Shown: positions 5,992 through 7,052 of the stretch, piece after piece
How the letters are laid out: each line of letters opens with the position of its first letter
Numbering within the stretch: position 1 is the stretch's first letter
Source: Polynucleobacter meluiroseus
GTDB lineage: Bacteria; Bacteroidota; Bacteroidia; Flavobacteriales_D; Crocinitomicaceae
Length of the DNA stretch: 7,052 nt
Assembly (NCBI GenBank): GCA_943328715.2
Contig: CALQBB020000041.1
Location: forward strand, 1 to 7,052
Direction of reading: 5' to 3'
Made by a program: the position numbers and the translations under genes
Notes under the pieces: generated by a model
What the model saw: the letters and a program-made list of their open reading frames with translations, nothing else
Told to the model about the DNA's origin: nothing
The model's database searches: none

Positions 5992-6982
5992 TCTTTGTCT
6001 GTTGTTGACAATGAGTTTGCCTGCGCAAACAAATCCAAACATCTTGGATTTTAGCGACGCGAAAATCATTTCGGCGGAAACCGGTTATACCTCCGCCCCT
6101 TTTACGTTGAAGTATCCGTTGACCAGCGAAATCGACAAAATCACATTTAAAAATAACCTAGCGCCCTTCTTGAGATTGGCTTTTAATTACAAATGGTTTG
6201 TCCTTCGCTTGAGTATTCCAAACATTGGTAACATCCGCGATGCGAGCAACTACGGGAGATCTAGACAATATAACTTGGGGATGGACTTCAGCCACAAGAA
6301 GGTCTATTACGACTTTGAATTCAAGTACATTCGCGGTTTTTCCATTCTAGATGCTAATCGCTGGGACAGCACACTGGATGAGGTTCATCGAAATTCCATT
6401 CAGCCGAAAATTCAGTCGTTGAATATTTCTGCGAACGCTTGGTATTTCCACCACAAGGATTTCAAAATGGGAGCTTTGCTTGGAAAACGCTCATATTACA
6501 CAAAACTAGTGCATACATGGTACGTGAAAGGAACCATGAATTTCTTCGGAGTGGACACGAAAAATGCTGGACTTATTCCTACGGTTTTGCAAGATGAACA
6601 AAACTCAAAAACAATGAGTAGTACCTTTTCGGCCTTCGATGTCGGTTTCGTTCCAGGTTACGCTTACGTGAATCGTTTTAAGAATTGGCAAATTGCTGGT
6701 TGGGCGGGATTCGGGCCGGTCATTCAAGCGAAATACTACCAGGTAAACGGGGATTTCCGCGGCTTTTTAGGACTCGCGCCTCGTTACGATATCCGCATCA
6801 TGGGTGGTTATACCACACCTAAACATTTTCTATTCCTCGTGACCGATTTTGACAATAAATCGATTCGCTTCAATGAATTGATCTACCACCAATCCTTCTA
6901 CACCATTAAACTCGTGGGTGGCTATCGATTCCCTGTTAAGGAAAAGAAAAAACAAGGAATCATCGATCGCATTAAATGGTGA
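5954..6982 (+). CDS. DUF4421-like exported outer-membrane beta-rich protein
   Basis: 342-residue protein of unknown function from the ATG at 5954. A TTG at 5942 would add four residues ahead of the signal peptide; a TTG at 5972 is another possible start. Residues 1-25 form a signal peptide with a hydrophobic core 'SLCLLLTMSLPAQ'. The rest has many alternating aromatic strands typical of an outer-membrane barrel: 'LRLAFNYKWFVLRLSIPNIG' (73-92), 'YNLGMDFSHKKVYYDFEFKY' (106-125) with 'IRGFSIL' next, and a C-terminal 'YTIKLVGGYRFPVK' (316-329). This resembles the Bacteroidota DUF4421 family (a YKW.../...GF.../...GYRF pattern), recognised from memory. A basic tail 'KEKKKQGIIDRIKW' follows. Its start lies inside the last 38 bases of ptrB in another frame, which suggests cotranscription, though a function shared with the peptidase is not evident. 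Its stop overlaps a convergent gene. Confidence 0.85.
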   Translation: MHLSWTLRTFISSLCLLLTMSLPAQTNPNILDFSDAKIISAETGYTSAPFTLKYPLTSEIDKITFKNNLAPFLRLAFNYKWFVLRLSIPNIGNIRDASNYGRSRQYNLGMDFSHKKVYYDFEFKYIRGFSILDANRWDSTLDEVHRNSIQPKIQSLNISANAWYFHHKDFKMGALLGKRSYYTKLVHTWYVKGTMNFFGVDTKNAGLIPTVLQDEQNSKTMSSTFSAFDVGFVPGYAYVNRFKNWQIAGWAGFGPVIQAKYYQVNGDFRGFLGLAPRYDIRIMGGYTTPKHFLFLVTDFDNKSIRFNELIYHQSFYTIKLVGGYRFPVKEKKKQGIIDRIKW

Positions 6983-7052
6983 CCGTGAATACTGCTTTGT
7001 TCTTTCCGGATAAAATCGTGATCTGATAAATTCCTTTTTTTGGGAAACTTAA
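6972..7052 (-). CDS. C-terminal end of a convergent gene, product unknown (possible beta-sandwich or T9SS-type C-terminus)
   Basis: The minus strand is open from the window edge to a TAA at 6974-6972 and encodes 26 residues ending 'GIYQITILSGKNKAVFTVTI'. The 'kGiYqiti..gk...ftv.i' pattern of alternating hydrophobic residues resembles the last two strands of an immunoglobulin-like domain, as found at the ends of T9SS type A cargo or other secreted Bacteroidota proteins. The other minus frames give less protein-like sequence, and no plus-strand gene of reasonable size starts here. The last 11 bases overlap the end of the DUF4421-like gene tail to tail. The fragment is too short to name a family. 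Confidence 0.6.
   Translation of the reverse strand, partial: LSFPKKGIYQITILSGKNKAVFTVTI

Noticed and set aside
6976..7026. Short plus-strand ORF (ATG at 6976, 16 codons, TGA at 7024-7026) after the DUF4421-like gene.
   Set aside because: It is very short, overlaps the previous stop, and lies opposite a more convincing minus-strand C-terminus.
7031..7046. Possible terminator: TTCC, a T-run, then GGAA.
   Set aside because: The stem is only 4 base pairs with an 8-base loop, there is no following T-tract on the plus strand, and it lies within the coding sequence of the minus-strand gene.

Overview
The window looks like chromosomal DNA of a Bacteroidota bacterium, probably order Flavobacteriales. 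The reasons are a C-terminal type IX secretion (T9SS) sorting domain, a DUF4421-like outer-membrane protein, several TAnnTTTG promoter elements of the Bacteroidota type, signal peptides ending in '-FSQ' or '-PAQ', and moderately AT-rich DNA. I see no RNA gene, insertion sequence, CRISPR array or phage gene. Coding density is very high; the only real intergenic gap is the 95-base divergent region at 3851-3945.

Left arm, minus strand (reading 3850 down to 1): four closely packed genes that look like one transcription unit. In order they are a SAM-dependent methyltransferase with a GTG start, an MbnP-like putative copper-binding protein carrying a T9SS sorting domain, a MauG/CcpA-type diheme c-type cytochrome (MbnH-like), and the tRNA-modification GTPase mnmE, whose last quarter lies beyond the window. 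Junctions are 3 bases, a 1-base TAATG overlap, and 27 bases. The MbnP/MbnH pair is the most interesting part. In characterised members a diheme enzyme of this kind oxidises a tryptophan of MbnP to kynurenine, which then helps bind copper. Here the MbnP-like partner also carries a cell-surface export tag, and the diheme enzyme has Phe where CcpA and MauG have the inter-heme Trp.

Right arm, plus strand (3946 to 6982): oligopeptidase B (ptrB), a cytosolic S9A serine peptidase with a full catalytic triad, is followed by an overlapping gene for an exported DUF4421-like beta-rich protein. At the right edge the last 26 codons of a convergent minus-strand gene are visible. They overlap the end of the DUF4421-like gene by 11 bases.

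The genes do not form one obvious pathway. mnmE and ptrB are housekeeping genes, while the MbnP/MbnH pair is a functional module inserted between the methyltransferase and mnmE. I found no clearly new multi-gene system. The points worth checking are the unusual residues in the diheme enzyme, the T9SS tag on its partner, and possible leaderless starts at two genes.
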